Positions 1-7,713 of a stretch of 64,000 nt of DNA are shown in pieces. The stretch comes from Streptomyces qinglanensis. Lineage in GTDB: Bacteria > Actinomycetota > Actinomycetes > Streptomycetales > Streptomycetaceae. The position numbers were made by a program, and so were the translations under genes. The stretch covers positions 248,001 to 312,000 of the forward strand of contig NZ_FOGO01000008.1 in NCBI RefSeq assembly GCF_900111245.1, given 5' to 3'. How positions within the stretch are numbered: the first letter of the stretch is position 1; each line of letters begins with the position of its first letter. The notes under the pieces are model-generated. The model was not told where the DNA came from. It did not search any database and was given only the letters and a program-made list of their open reading frames with translations.

Positions 1-1
1 C

Positions 2-1396
2 GAGGCGCTGCTGTCCATCGCGGACATCAGCGAGCGCCGCGACCTCCAGGAGCGGCTGCGGCATCTGCAGATGCACGACCCGGTCACCAGGCTGCCCAAC
101 CGCACCCTCTTCTTCGAGCGGCTGGCCGGAGCGCTGGCCGACTCGGCGACGGGCCGGACCGGGCTGTGCTACCTCGACCTGGACGGCTTCAAGGCCGTCA
201 ACGACACCCTCGGCCACCGGATCGGCGACAGCCTGCTGGACGCGGTGGCGCAGCGGCTGACCCTGTGCGCCGAGGCGGGCGGGGAGGACGGCGGCGGCCA
301 CCTGGTGGCCCGGCTGGGCGGCGACGAGTTCGCGCTGCTGGTCGAGTCCTCCACCGGCACCGAGCAGCTCACCCAGCTCGCCCAGTCCGTCCTGACCACC
401 CTCCAGCGGCCGTTCGACCTGGCCGGGCAGCGGCTGTCGGTCTCGGCCAGCATCGGGGTCGTCGAACGGGAGACGGCGGGCACCACACCCACCGAGCTGA
501 TGCAGGCGGCCGACACCACGCTGTACTGGGCCAAGGCCGACGGCAAGGCCCGCTGGACGCTCTTCGACCCGGAGCGCAACGCCCACCGGATGACCCGGCA
601 GTCCCTCTCCTCCACCCTGCGCCGGGCCGTGGAGCGGGGCGAGTTCGTGCTGGAGTACCAGCCGATCGTGGGCTTCGCCGACGACCGGCTGCGCGGTGTC
701 GAGGCCCTGGTGCGCTGGCAGCATCCGCAGTTCGGAATGCTCAGCCCGGACCGGTTCATCGGCCTCGCGGAGGAGAACGGCGCCATCGTGCCGCTGGGCC
801 GCTGGGTGCTGGAGGAGTCCTGCCGGCAGGCGCGGCGCTGGATGCGGGAGCACGCGGGACCGCCGCTGTACGTGAGCGTCAACGTGGCGGTACGCCAGGT
901 GTGGGACTCCGACTTGGTGCGGGACGTGGCCGACATCCTGGAGGAGACCGGGCTGCCCGCCGGGCTGCTCCAACTGGAGCTGACCGAGTCGGCGGTGATG
1001 GGGTCCGCCGGGCGCCCCCTCCAGGCGCTGCAGGCGCTCTCGGAGACGGGGGTGCGCATCGCCATCGACGACTTCGGCACCGGCTACTCCAACCTGGCCT
1101 ACCTCAGCCGCCTCCCGGTGCGCGCGCTCAAGCTGGACGGCACCTTCGTGCGCGGCTTCCGCACGGCACGGCACCAGAACCCCGCGGACGAGACGATCGT
1201 GACGGCCCTGGTCCAGCTCGCGCACAAGCTGGGCCTGACCGTCACCGCCGAGTGCGTGGAGGGCCCGGCGCAGGCCGAGCGCCTCCGCCGGATCGGCTGC
1301 GACACCGGCCAGGGCTGGCACTACGCCAAACCCATGGCGGCCGACCGGATCGCCGAGCTGCTGGCATGGTCGCCCCCGGAGGCGGGCAGCGCGTAG
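2..1396 (+). CDS. cdgA: PAS-GGDEF-EAL cyclic-di-GMP protein, 5' end missing
   Basis: Carboxy-terminal part of a c-di-GMP turnover protein; the reading frame is open to the left edge, so the N-terminus lies outside. The first residues (EALLSIADISERRDLQERL) look like the end of a PAS domain plus the linker helix that leads into GGDEF. An intact GGDEF motif is at nt 317-331 (RLGGDEFALL), which predicts diguanylate cyclase activity. The EAL domain follows with EAL at nt 701-709 and the DDFGTGYS phosphodiesterase motif near nt 1066-1089. Both halves therefore look catalytically competent. Known in the genus: c-di-GMP acts through BldD to hold back sporulation. The symbol cdgA rests on domain order plus the synteny of the whole window with S. 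coelicolor SCO2817 onward; it is an inference. The family call is firm. Confidence 0.93.
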   Translation, partial: EALLSIADISERRDLQERLRHLQMHDPVTRLPNRTLFFERLAGALADSATGRTGLCYLDLDGFKAVNDTLGHRIGDSLLDAVAQRLTLCAEAGGEDGGGHLVARLGGDEFALLVESSTGTEQLTQLAQSVLTTLQRPFDLAGQRLSVSASIGVVERETAGTTPTELMQAADTTLYWAKADGKARWTLFDPERNAHRMTRQSLSSTLRRAVERGEFVLEYQPIVGFADDRLRGVEALVRWQHPQFGMLSPDRFIGLAEENGAIVPLGRWVLEESCRQARRWMREHAGPPLYVSVNVAVRQVWDSDLVRDVADILEETGLPAGLLQLELTESAVMGSAGRPLQALQALSETGVRIAIDDFGTGYSNLAYLSRLPVRALKLDGTFVRGFRTARHQNPADETIVTALVQLAHKLGLTVTAECVEGPAQAERLRRIGCDTGQGWHYAKPMAADRIAELLAWSPPEAGSA

Positions 1397-1406
1397 TCCT
1401 CCGGAG

Positions 1407-1439
1407 CCCGGTTCCGGGAGAACCCCGCCCGGAACCGGG
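1407..1439. terminator. Bidirectional hairpin between convergent genes
   Basis: Perfect 12-bp inverted repeat (1407-1418 with 1428-1439) and a 9-nt loop, just after the c-di-GMP gene and before the end of the convergent oxidoreductase gene. No U-tract, as is common for Streptomyces terminators. Confidence 0.7.
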
Positions 1440-1492
1440 GGCGGCCCCTGGGGAACCGCCGCCGCAGCCGGTCAGGGGAGCCGGTGGCGCGG

Positions 1493-2608
1493 TCAGGGGA
1501 GCCGGTAGGCGTCGGCTATCAGTTCCAGCGACCGGGCACGGGCCTCGGGGGTGTGCGCGTTGGCGGTGAGCATCAGCTCGTCGGCGCCGGTCCGCTCGAC
1601 CAGCGCGTCGAGACCGGCCCGCACCGCGTCGGGGGTGCCGTGGGTGACGTTGCCCAGCCAGCTCTCCACGAAGTCGCGCTCCACGGGGCTGAACGGGTAC
1701 GCCTCGGCCTCCTCCGGGGTGGGGATCAGTCCGGGCCGTCCGGTCCGCAGCCGCACCATGGACAGGGCCCCCGTCAGCACCTGGCGGCGGGCCTCCTTCT
1801 CGTCCTCGGCGGCCAGCGCGGCGGCGCCGATCAGCGCGTACGGCTCGGCCAGCACCGCCGAGGGGCGGAACGTCTCACGGTAGAGCTCCAGGGCCGGGAG
1901 CGTGTTGGCGGCGGAGAAGTGGTGCGCGAAGGCGAACGGGAGCCCCAGTTGCCCCGCGAGCTGGGCGCTGAACCCGGAGGAGCCCAGCAGCCACACCGGC
2001 GGCCGGTGCGCGGCGCCCTCCGCCCCGGTGCCGCGGGTCTGCACGGGTCCGGGCACGGCGTGGATGCGGGCGTAGCGGTGGCCGTCGGGGAAGTCGTCGT
2101 CCAGGAACCGGACCAGTTCGGCGAGCTGCTGCGGGAAGTCGTCCGCGCCCTCGCGCAGCTTCTCGGTGCGCCGCAGTGCGGCGGCCGTCGCGCCGTCGGT
2201 GCCCGGCGCCCGGCCCAGGCCCAGGTCGATCCGGCCCGGCGCCAGCGCTTCCAGCGTGCCGAACTGCTCGGCGATCACCAGCGGCGCGTGGTTGGGCAGC
2301 ATCACACCGCCCGAGCCCAGCCGGACACGGCGGGTGTGGGAGGCCAGATGGGCCAGGATGACCGCGGGCGAGGAGCTGGCGACGCCCGGCATGGAGTGGT
2401 GCTCGGCCACCCAGTAGCGGGTGAAGCCACGGGCGTCGGCGAGGGCCGCCATCCGGGTGGAGGTCTCCAGCGCCTCCCGCGCCGTGTATCCCTCGCCCAC
2501 GTTGACCAGGTCGAGGACGGAGAGGGGTACGGGAGCCTCGCCCCGCGCCTCCCCGCGGATACCGGTCCTCGGATCCTGGTGCTGTGCGTCCTCGCCTGGC
2601 TGGCTCAC
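1493..2608 (-). CDS. LLM class (luciferase-like) flavin-dependent oxidoreductase
   Basis: 371-residue member of the bacterial-luciferase-like TIM-barrel superfamily, which uses F420H2 or FMNH2 to oxidise small substrates. Visible family hallmarks are the N-terminal PLSVLDLVNVGEG strand, the YWVAEHHSMPG motif (conserved His-His pair), LGSGGVMLPNHAPLVIAEQF, and the RIDLGLGRAPGTD segment typical of the MsnO8/YhbW-like subgroup. The start is GTG at 2608, preceded by AGGAGGAAGG; no ATG fits better. It lies downstream of two maleate-isomerase-like genes on the same strand but behind a strong hairpin at 2722-2769, so it probably has its own promoter. The substrate is not deducible. It could serve the neighbouring catabolic genes as a monooxygenase, which is inference from position only. 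Confidence 0.9.
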   Translation of the reverse strand: MSQPGEDAQHQDPRTGIRGEARGEAPVPLSVLDLVNVGEGYTAREALETSTRMAALADARGFTRYWVAEHHSMPGVASSSPAVILAHLASHTRRVRLGSGGVMLPNHAPLVIAEQFGTLEALAPGRIDLGLGRAPGTDGATAAALRRTEKLREGADDFPQQLAELVRFLDDDFPDGHRYARIHAVPGPVQTRGTGAEGAAHRPPVWLLGSSGFSAQLAGQLGLPFAFAHHFSAANTLPALELYRETFRPSAVLAEPYALIGAAALAAEDEKEARRQVLTGALSMVRLRTGRPGLIPTPEEAEAYPFSPVERDFVESWLGNVTHGTPDAVRAGLDALVERTGADELMLTANAHTPEARARSLELIADAYRLP

Positions 2609-2721
2609 GGTGGCTTCGCCTTCCTCCTGCGTTCCGGTGCACGGGCCCGCGCGCCCCTTGGTGGGGGTCCGCGGGCCACGAGCCGGTACAACGCGCCGGG
2701 AGGCCGCTGTCTTCCCGGGTG

Positions 2722-2769
2722 CGGCAGACCGTCCGCCGGTCCCGCGTGGGACCGGCGGACGGTCTGCCG
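2722..2769. terminator. Long perfect GC hairpin
   Basis: 22-bp perfect inverted repeat (2722-2743 with 2748-2769) with a 4-nt loop. It sits about 85 bp past the stop of the isomerase-like gene at 2856-3593 (minus strand) and upstream of the LLM gene. One of the strongest hairpins in the window; no U-tract. Confidence 0.8.
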
Positions 2770-2855
2770 GGAGCCGGGGCGCCCGGCCCGCGGCGCCCCG
2801 GTCCCCGGCGGCCGTTCCGGCGCCGGGGACCGGAAGCGCGGGCGGGGCCGCGCCG

Positions 2856-3593
2856 TCAGGAGAAGAGCGCGCCCAGCGCCGGGCAGTGCACCTTGCGGTC
2901 CAGCAGCCGCAGCCCCTCCTTGGCGGTGACCTGGTTGGCCGTGAGGACGGGCTTGCCCAGCTCGGCCTCCAGGGCGGGGATGTAGGCGGCGGTGTGCAGG
3001 GCGGTGTCCGGCAGCAGCACGGCCTGCGCGTCGGGGTGGTCGCCGCCGCGGGCCAGCGCCAGCACCTCCTCCTCGCCCCAGGTGCCGACCTCGGCCGCGG
3101 TGATGATGCCGCTGCCGCGCATGGCGACCACCTCGGCACCCGCGGCCTTGAGGAAGCCGGTGAACAGCTCGGCGACGTCCTCCGGATAGGTCGCCGCGAT
3201 GCTGACGCGTTCGACACCGAGGTCGCGGACCGCGTGCGCGAAAGCGAAGGAGGTGCTGGAGGCGGGGAGTCCCGCCGTCTCCCCCAGCTCCCGGACCTGC
3301 TCGTGGGCGCCGTCCCAGCCGAAGACGAAGCTGGCGCTGGTGCAGGCCCACACGACGGCCTGGATGTCCTGGCCCTTGACCTCCTCGACCTTCGCGGCGA
3401 GCCGGGCCGCGGAGCCCATCTCCAGCAGGGCGTCCACCCGGTGGGCGTCCTCGCCGATGTCGGTGTGCACGAGCGGCAGCCGTACTTCGGCGCCCGCCTC
3501 GGCGAGGATCCGCTCCAGCCTCGGGTAGTCGTCCTCGGCCGAGTGGCCGGGGTAGAGGAATCCGACCGCCGGTGCCGATGCCGCCTGTGCCAT
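2856..3593 (-). CDS. Maleate isomerase / Asp-Glu racemase family protein lacking the second catalytic Cys
   Basis: 245-residue cytoplasmic protein of the Asp/Glu racemase-like superfamily, in the branch with maleate cis-trans isomerase, arylmalonate decarboxylase and EutA. The N-terminal half keeps the nucleophile motif WACTSASF (Cys84). In the C-terminal half, where the paralogue at 3837-4799 reads SCTN, this protein reads PDTA (Asp196), so the second active-site Cys is replaced. The following TANQVT motif is retained and aligns with SANQVT of the paralogue. Maleate isomerases need both Cys residues, while arylmalonate decarboxylase uses one, so this member may have a different reaction (decarboxylation, a one-base isomerisation or binding only). 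The ATG at 3593 follows AGGAGGCGTAG. It is separated from the paralogue upstream by a repeat-rich spacer. Confidence 0.85.
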   Translation of the reverse strand: MAQAASAPAVGFLYPGHSAEDDYPRLERILAEAGAEVRLPLVHTDIGEDAHRVDALLEMGSAARLAAKVEEVKGQDIQAVVWACTSASFVFGWDGAHEQVRELGETAGLPASSTSFAFAHAVRDLGVERVSIAATYPEDVAELFTGFLKAAGAEVVAMRGSGIITAAEVGTWGEEEVLALARGGDHPDAQAVLLPDTALHTAAYIPALEAELGKPVLTANQVTAKEGLRLLDRKVHCPALGALFS

Positions 3594-3617
3594 CTACGCC
3601 TCCTGTGCGTGCTCAAA

Positions 3618-3647
3618 GGTGTGGTGCGGTGTGGTGCGGTGTGGTGG
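3618..3647. repeat. Three tandem copies of a 10-bp unit
   Basis: GGTGTGGTGC is repeated at 3618-3627, 3628-3637 and 3638-3647 (the last copy ends in G), directly upstream of the minus-strand isomerase gene that starts at 3593. Possible slippage repeat or binding-site cluster in the leader of that gene. Confidence 0.8.
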
Positions 3648-3718
3648 GTGCGGTACGAGTGCTCGCATGCGTGCGGGACCGCCGTACTGCTGGTGGCGGT
3701 ACGGCGGTTGAGTCGTAC

Positions 3719-3815
3719 GGCGGGCCGTACGGAGGGGGTCCGCACGGCGGGCCGTACGGAGGGGATCCGCACGGCGGGCCGTACGGAGGGAGAGCCCGTA
3801 CGGGAGGCCGTACGG
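3719..3815. repeat. 27-bp tandem repeat carrying five CCGTACGG palindromes
   Basis: A 27-bp unit beginning GGCGGGCCGTACGGAGGGG recurs at 3719, 3746 and 3773 (about 2.7 copies). The 8-bp palindrome CCGTACGG occurs at 3725, 3752, 3779, 3796 and 3808, so five copies within 91 bp. The array fills the 243-bp gap between the two isomerase-like genes. Confidence 0.85.
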
Positions 3816-3836
3816 GCGGTTACGGACGGGGAAGGG

Positions 3837-4799
3837 TCAGGCCGGGGGCTGGGGGCCGCTGCCCCATTCCTCCGGGAGTCCGGGATGCCCGTAGCCGAGG
3901 TCGGGGGCGCCCTCCAGCGGGTCGCCGGGCTCGGTGCCCGCTCCCGCCAGCGCCGCCTCCGGCTCGGGGCCGACCTGCTGCTCCTCGGGCTCGACGAGTC
4001 CGTCCGCCTCGTGCGCCACCGGCTGGGTGCCGGTGGTGGACGTCATGGCGGCCGGGCCACGCCGCGCGACCGGGTCGAGGAGCGCCTGGTAGGGGCCGAC
4101 GGCCTGTTTGCCGACCGCGCGCAGGGCCGCCCACATGGTGACCTGGTTCGCGGAGAGCACCGGCATCCGCAGCTCGGCCTCCAACTGCGGGATGACGTCG
4201 TAGGTCGGGAGGTTGGTGCAGGAGATGAACAGCGCGTCGGGCGCGTCCACCACCGCTTCCCGGGCCATGTCGACCACGTCCCGGTAGGCCACCCGCCAGA
4301 TCTCCCGGGTGAGCCCCATGTAGCAGCGCCCGGTGATGCCGATTCCGGCCTCGTCCAGGTAGTCCTCCAGGGAGTCGGTGACCGACTTGGTGTAGGGGGT
4401 GACGATCGCGATGCGCCGTGCGTCGATCTCACGCAGCGCGTCCAGCATCGCACCCGAGGTGGTCAGGGCCGGCATCTCACCGGCGTCCGCCATGGCGGTG
4501 GCCATGGCGCGTTCACCGGCCGTGCCGCCCACGAAACTGCCCGATGTGCAGGCGTAGGCCACGACTTCCGGGGCCACGGCGCACAGCGCGCGGGTCGCCT
4601 CGCGCAGCGTCTCGTGCTCGCTGACCAGGCGTGCGAGGTCGAGGCTGACCTCTACGGGGACGAAGGGGGTGCGGGTCAGGTGCAGGGACACGTCGTCCGG
4701 CACCCAGCGCCAGAGCTCACGGTCCAGTGCGAAGTCGAAGGGAGCGACGATTCCCACGCCGCGCTGCGGCAACGGTCCGCCGAGGAAGGAGACGTCCAT
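3837..4799 (-). CDS. Maleate cis-trans isomerase / EutA-like protein with a 70-residue tail
   Basis: 320 residues; the first ~250 form the Asp/Glu racemase-type two-lobed fold. Both catalytic cysteines are present: Cys84 in YACTSGSF and Cys194 in ISCTNLPTYD, the pattern of maleate isomerase and of the EutA proteins found beside ectoine importers. The start is ATG at 4799 behind GGGG; a TTG four codons upstream is also in frame. The last ~70 residues, after PVARRG, are a low-complexity Glu/Pro/Gly-rich tail not found in the usual ~250-residue enzymes. Divergent from the D-2-hydroxyacid dehydrogenase gene, so the two may share control in the 236-bp gap. Expected to act in the cytosol on a small dicarboxylate or an amino-acid-derived acid; the substrate is unknown. 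Confidence 0.87.
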   Translation of the reverse strand: MDVSFLGGPLPQRGVGIVAPFDFALDRELWRWVPDDVSLHLTRTPFVPVEVSLDLARLVSEHETLREATRALCAVAPEVVAYACTSGSFVGGTAGERAMATAMADAGEMPALTTSGAMLDALREIDARRIAIVTPYTKSVTDSLEDYLDEAGIGITGRCYMGLTREIWRVAYRDVVDMAREAVVDAPDALFISCTNLPTYDVIPQLEAELRMPVLSANQVTMWAALRAVGKQAVGPYQALLDPVARRGPAAMTSTTGTQPVAHEADGLVEPEEQQVGPEPEAALAGAGTEPGDPLEGAPDLGYGHPGLPEEWGSGPQPPA

Positions 4800-4915
4800 T
4801 TCGGACCCCAAAAGAACGGAGGGGAAGGCTCATGGCCAGAAGGCCCCTGAGTCAAGGGAAGTCAGAGGAAAAGCAAAGCCGGTCAGAAGCCGGGACGCCG
4901 GGACAGATGTCTTTG

Positions 4916-4945
4916 TTGACGAAGGTAGTTTCTGCTCCCTACCGT
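4916..4945 (+). promoter_or_regulatory. Candidate sigma-70-type promoter for the dehydrogenase gene
   Basis: TTGACG (4916-4921), an 18-bp spacer and TACCGT (4940-4945) on the plus strand in a patch of lower G+C. On the other strand a TTGACT (4855-4850) could be the -35 element of the divergent isomerase gene, but it has no clear -10. Confidence 0.4.
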
Positions 4946-5012
4946 GGTCAATCCCGCCATCTGAGGCTGGTTCCCGTCCCTCCCGGCTCACCCCTTCAGC
5001 CAACCGTCCCTG

Positions 5013-5024
5013 CGTTTCGAAACG
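5013..5024. promoter_or_regulatory. 12-bp perfect palindrome CGTTTCGAAACG, possible operator
   Basis: The palindrome ends 11 bp before the ATG at 5036, where a Shine-Dalgarno sequence would normally be expected. Its position suits a repressor site, for example for the IclR-type regulator encoded at 11826, but there is no direct evidence for which protein binds. Confidence 0.4.
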
Positions 5025-5035
5025 GTTTCCTGCCT

Positions 5036-6019
5036 ATGTCCGAAACCTGTGTTCTTGTCCTCGACGCCGAGCCGCTTCCCCGGCTCGACCGACTCGCGGG
5101 ACGCGCACGCGTCGTGCATGCCGACGAGAAGACACTCGCCGGCCAACTTCCCGAGGCCGATGTCCTGTTGGTCTGGGACTTCCTCTCCGACGCGGTACGC
5201 GATGCCTGGCCGGGCGACGGTCCCCGGCCACGCTGGGTCCACACCCCGAGCGCGGGGGTGGACCGGCTGCTGCCGGAGCTCGCGGACGGCCGCGAGACCG
5301 TCATCACGAATGCACGGGGCGTGTTCGACCGCCCGATTGCCGAATACGTCCTCGGCCTCGTGCTGGCCATGGCCAAAGACTTCCGTGGCACCTGGGAATT
5401 GCAACGACAGCGCCGGTGGCGGCACCGAGAGACATTCCGCGTCGGCGGAAGTCGGGCGACGGTCGTCGGTTCCGGCCCAATCGGCCGGGAAATCGGGCGC
5501 GCGCTGCTGGCACTCGGTGTCAAAGTGGACCTCGTCGGCCGGACCGCGCGGGACGGCGACCCCGAATTCGGGCGGGTGCACAGCACGGACGCGCTGCCCG
5601 GCCTGCTCGGCGACTCCGACTGGGTCGTGTGCGTCGCACCGCTGACCCAGGAGTCGACGGGCATGTTCGACGCCGAGATGTTTGCGCGGATGAAGCCCGA
5701 AGCGCACTTCGTGAACGTCGGGCGGGGGGCGCACGTGGTCGAGGACGACCTGGTGGACGCGCTGCTCCGGCACCGCATCCGGGGCGCCGCGCTGGACGTG
5801 TTCGCCGAGGAGCCGCTGCCTGCCGACAGCAGGCTCTGGGACGTGCCCGGACTGCTCGTCTCGCCGCACATGAGCGGCGACACGATCGGCTGGCGGAACG
5901 ATCTGGCGGAGCAGTTCCTGGACAACTTCGACCGCTGGGAGGCGGGCGAGCCGCTGCTGAACGTGGTCGACAAGGACCTCGGCTACGTTCCGTCGGCCCC
6001 CGCGGCACGGACGGACTGA
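5036..6019 (+). CDS. D-isomer-specific 2-hydroxyacid dehydrogenase
   Basis: 327-residue NAD(P)-dependent dehydrogenase that interconverts a 2-oxo acid and its D-2-hydroxy acid. The dinucleotide-binding glycine motif VVGSGPIGREIG covers residues 143-154, and the catalytic triad is visible as Arg230 (NVGRG), Glu259 (AEEPLP) and His278 (SPHMSG). The basic residue after the second beta strand (LVGRT, Arg169) hints at NADP use. The ATG at 5036 lacks a recognisable ribosome-binding site and has a palindrome in its place; upstream in-frame ATGs have no better site and would add unconserved sequence. It is followed after 229 bp by an amidase on the same strand and is divergent from an isomerase gene, which suggests a shared pathway. 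Confidence 0.92.
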   Translation: MSETCVLVLDAEPLPRLDRLAGRARVVHADEKTLAGQLPEADVLLVWDFLSDAVRDAWPGDGPRPRWVHTPSAGVDRLLPELADGRETVITNARGVFDRPIAEYVLGLVLAMAKDFRGTWELQRQRRWRHRETFRVGGSRATVVGSGPIGREIGRALLALGVKVDLVGRTARDGDPEFGRVHSTDALPGLLGDSDWVVCVAPLTQESTGMFDAEMFARMKPEAHFVNVGRGAHVVEDDLVDALLRHRIRGAALDVFAEEPLPADSRLWDVPGLLVSPHMSGDTIGWRNDLAEQFLDNFDRWEAGEPLLNVVDKDLGYVPSAPAARTD

Positions 6020-6248
6020 CCGGCCGGGCACGGGGCGCCCCGGCGTCCCGTGCCCGCCGGAACCGCTCCACCGGAGCGTGCTGCGCTCCGCACCACCGGG
6101 GCGTTTCTTCTCCTTCTCCTCCGTCACCGGTGACCGGTCACGTGTCACCGGGTCGTTTCTTCACGCCTCGGGTGCGGTGCGGGCCCGGGGCTCGTCGTCC
6201 TGGCGGTCCGCCGTGCGCGGGCCGCCCGGTCCCTCGGGAGGTTTCGTC

Positions 6249-7661
6249 ATGTCCGATCTCAACGCTCTGACCGCGACCCAGCTCGTGGCGGGGTACGAAA
6301 CGGGGGACTTCACCCCCGTGGAGGTCACCCGGGCGGCGCTGGAGCGCGCAGAGGTGACCCAGGAGCGCGTCAACGCGTTCGTCCGCATCGACGGCGAGGC
6401 CGCGCTGCGGCAGGCCGAGGAGTCCGCCGGGCGCTGGGAGCGCGGCGAGCCGGCCGGACCGGTGGACGGGGTGCCGGTGACGGTGAAGGACATCCTGCTC
6501 CAGCGCGGCGCACCCACCTTCAAGGGCTCCTGGGCCACCGGTGAGGGCGGGCCAGGGGACGAGGACGCCCCGTCGGTGGCGCGGCTGCGGCAGAGCGGCG
6601 CCGTCTTCCTGGGCAAGACGACGACGCCCGAGTTCGGCTGGAAGGGCGTCACCGACAGCCCTCGGCACGGGGTCACCGGCAACCCGTACGCACCTGACCG
6701 CACCGCGGGCGGCTCCAGCGGGGGCAGCGCGGCGGCCGTCGCGACGGGCGCCGGACCGCTGTCGCTGGGTACGGACGGCGGCGGGTCGGTGCGGATCCCC
6801 GCCTCGTTCTGCGGCATCTTCGCGCTGAAGCCCACCTACGGGCGGGTACCGATCTACCCGGCGAGCGCCTTCGGGACCCTCGCGCACGTGGGCCCGATGA
6901 CCCGGGACGCGGAGGACGCCGCGCTGCTGATGGACGTGATCAGCGCGCCCGACCCGCGGGACTGGTCGCACCTGGGTCCGGTGCCGCACAGCTTCCGCGG
7001 CGCGCTGGCCGCGGGCGAGGAGGGGGTGCGCGGGCTGCGGGTGGCCTTCTCGCCCGACTTCGGCGGCCGGGTGCAGGTCGATCCGGAGGTCGCCGCGGCG
7101 GTACGGGGTGCGGTGGCGCTGCTGGAGGAGCTGGGCGCGGTGGTGGAGGAGGCCGACCCCGGCTTCGCCGACCCGGTCGAGTCCTTCCACACGCTGTGGT
7201 TCAGCGGTGCCGCACGCGTCACCCAGGGATTCAGCCATGATCAGCGGGAGAGCCTGGACCCGGGCCTGCAGGAGATCTGCGCGGACGGGGCCGCCCGCAG
7301 CGCGCTGGACTACCTCGCGGCCGTGGACGAGCGGATGGATCTGGGCCGCCGGATGGGGGCCTTCCACGAGCGGTACGACCTGCTGGTGACGCCGACCATG
7401 CCGCTCACCGCGTTCGAGGCGGGGGTGGAGGTGCCGCGCGGCTCCTCGCTGACCCGGTGGACCGGGTGGACGCCCTTCTCCTACCCGTTCAACATGACGC
7501 AGCAGCCGGCCGCTTCGGTGCCGTGCGGGACGGACGGGGCAGGGCTGCCGGTGGGTGTGCAGCTCGTCGGTCCGCGGCACTCCGACGCGCTCGTGCTGGG
7601 TGCCTCGCACGCCCTGTACGAGGCGGGGGTCGCGGCCGGGGTCCCCTCCGCGCTGGGCTGA
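6249..7661 (+). CDS. Amidase-signature family amidase
   Basis: 470-residue enzyme of the amidase-signature family (GatA/FAAH type), which hydrolyses a carboxamide to acid plus ammonia or amine. The Ser-cisSer-Lys triad is complete: Lys80 in VTVKD, cis-Ser156 in GGSSGGS and nucleophile Ser180 in TDGGGSVRIPA. The spacing matches GatA of the family. The ATG at 6249 follows GGGAGG, a good ribosome-binding site. No GatB or GatC is nearby, so this is not a tRNA amidotransferase subunit. The neighbours (hydroxyacid dehydrogenase, DUF3830, solute importer) suggest it opens or deamidates an imported compound; the substrate cannot be read from sequence. A strong hairpin at 7677-7705 ends the unit. Confidence 0.93.
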   Translation: MSDLNALTATQLVAGYETGDFTPVEVTRAALERAEVTQERVNAFVRIDGEAALRQAEESAGRWERGEPAGPVDGVPVTVKDILLQRGAPTFKGSWATGEGGPGDEDAPSVARLRQSGAVFLGKTTTPEFGWKGVTDSPRHGVTGNPYAPDRTAGGSSGGSAAAVATGAGPLSLGTDGGGSVRIPASFCGIFALKPTYGRVPIYPASAFGTLAHVGPMTRDAEDAALLMDVISAPDPRDWSHLGPVPHSFRGALAAGEEGVRGLRVAFSPDFGGRVQVDPEVAAAVRGAVALLEELGAVVEEADPGFADPVESFHTLWFSGAARVTQGFSHDQRESLDPGLQEICADGAARSALDYLAAVDERMDLGRRMGAFHERYDLLVTPTMPLTAFEAGVEVPRGSSLTRWTGWTPFSYPFNMTQQPAASVPCGTDGAGLPVGVQLVGPRHSDALVLGASHALYEAGVAAGVPSALG

Positions 7662-7676
7662 GCGCAGTCGGCTGGT

Positions 7677-7705
7677 CCCGTTGGGGGGTTGCGCCCCCCA
7701 ACGGG
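7677..7705. terminator. Bidirectional hairpin after amidase gene
   Basis: Perfect 12-bp stem (7677-7688 with 7694-7705) with a 5-nt loop, placed in the 52-bp gap between the convergent amidase and DUF3830 genes. Confidence 0.8.
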
Positions 7706-7713
7706 TGTGTTCC

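Noticed and set aside
1493..2608. Luciferase or light-producing function
   Set aside because: The superfamily is shared, but the sequence belongs to the large group of F420/FMN oxidoreductases and lacks a LuxB partner.
3719..3815. CRISPR-like array
   Set aside because: Units are directly abutting tandem copies without unique spacers, and no cas gene is present.
3572..4141. Plus-strand protein with Gly-Pro-Tyr repeats
   Set aside because: It arises from the DNA repeat and runs antisense into the isomerase gene; no ribosome-binding site or homology pattern.
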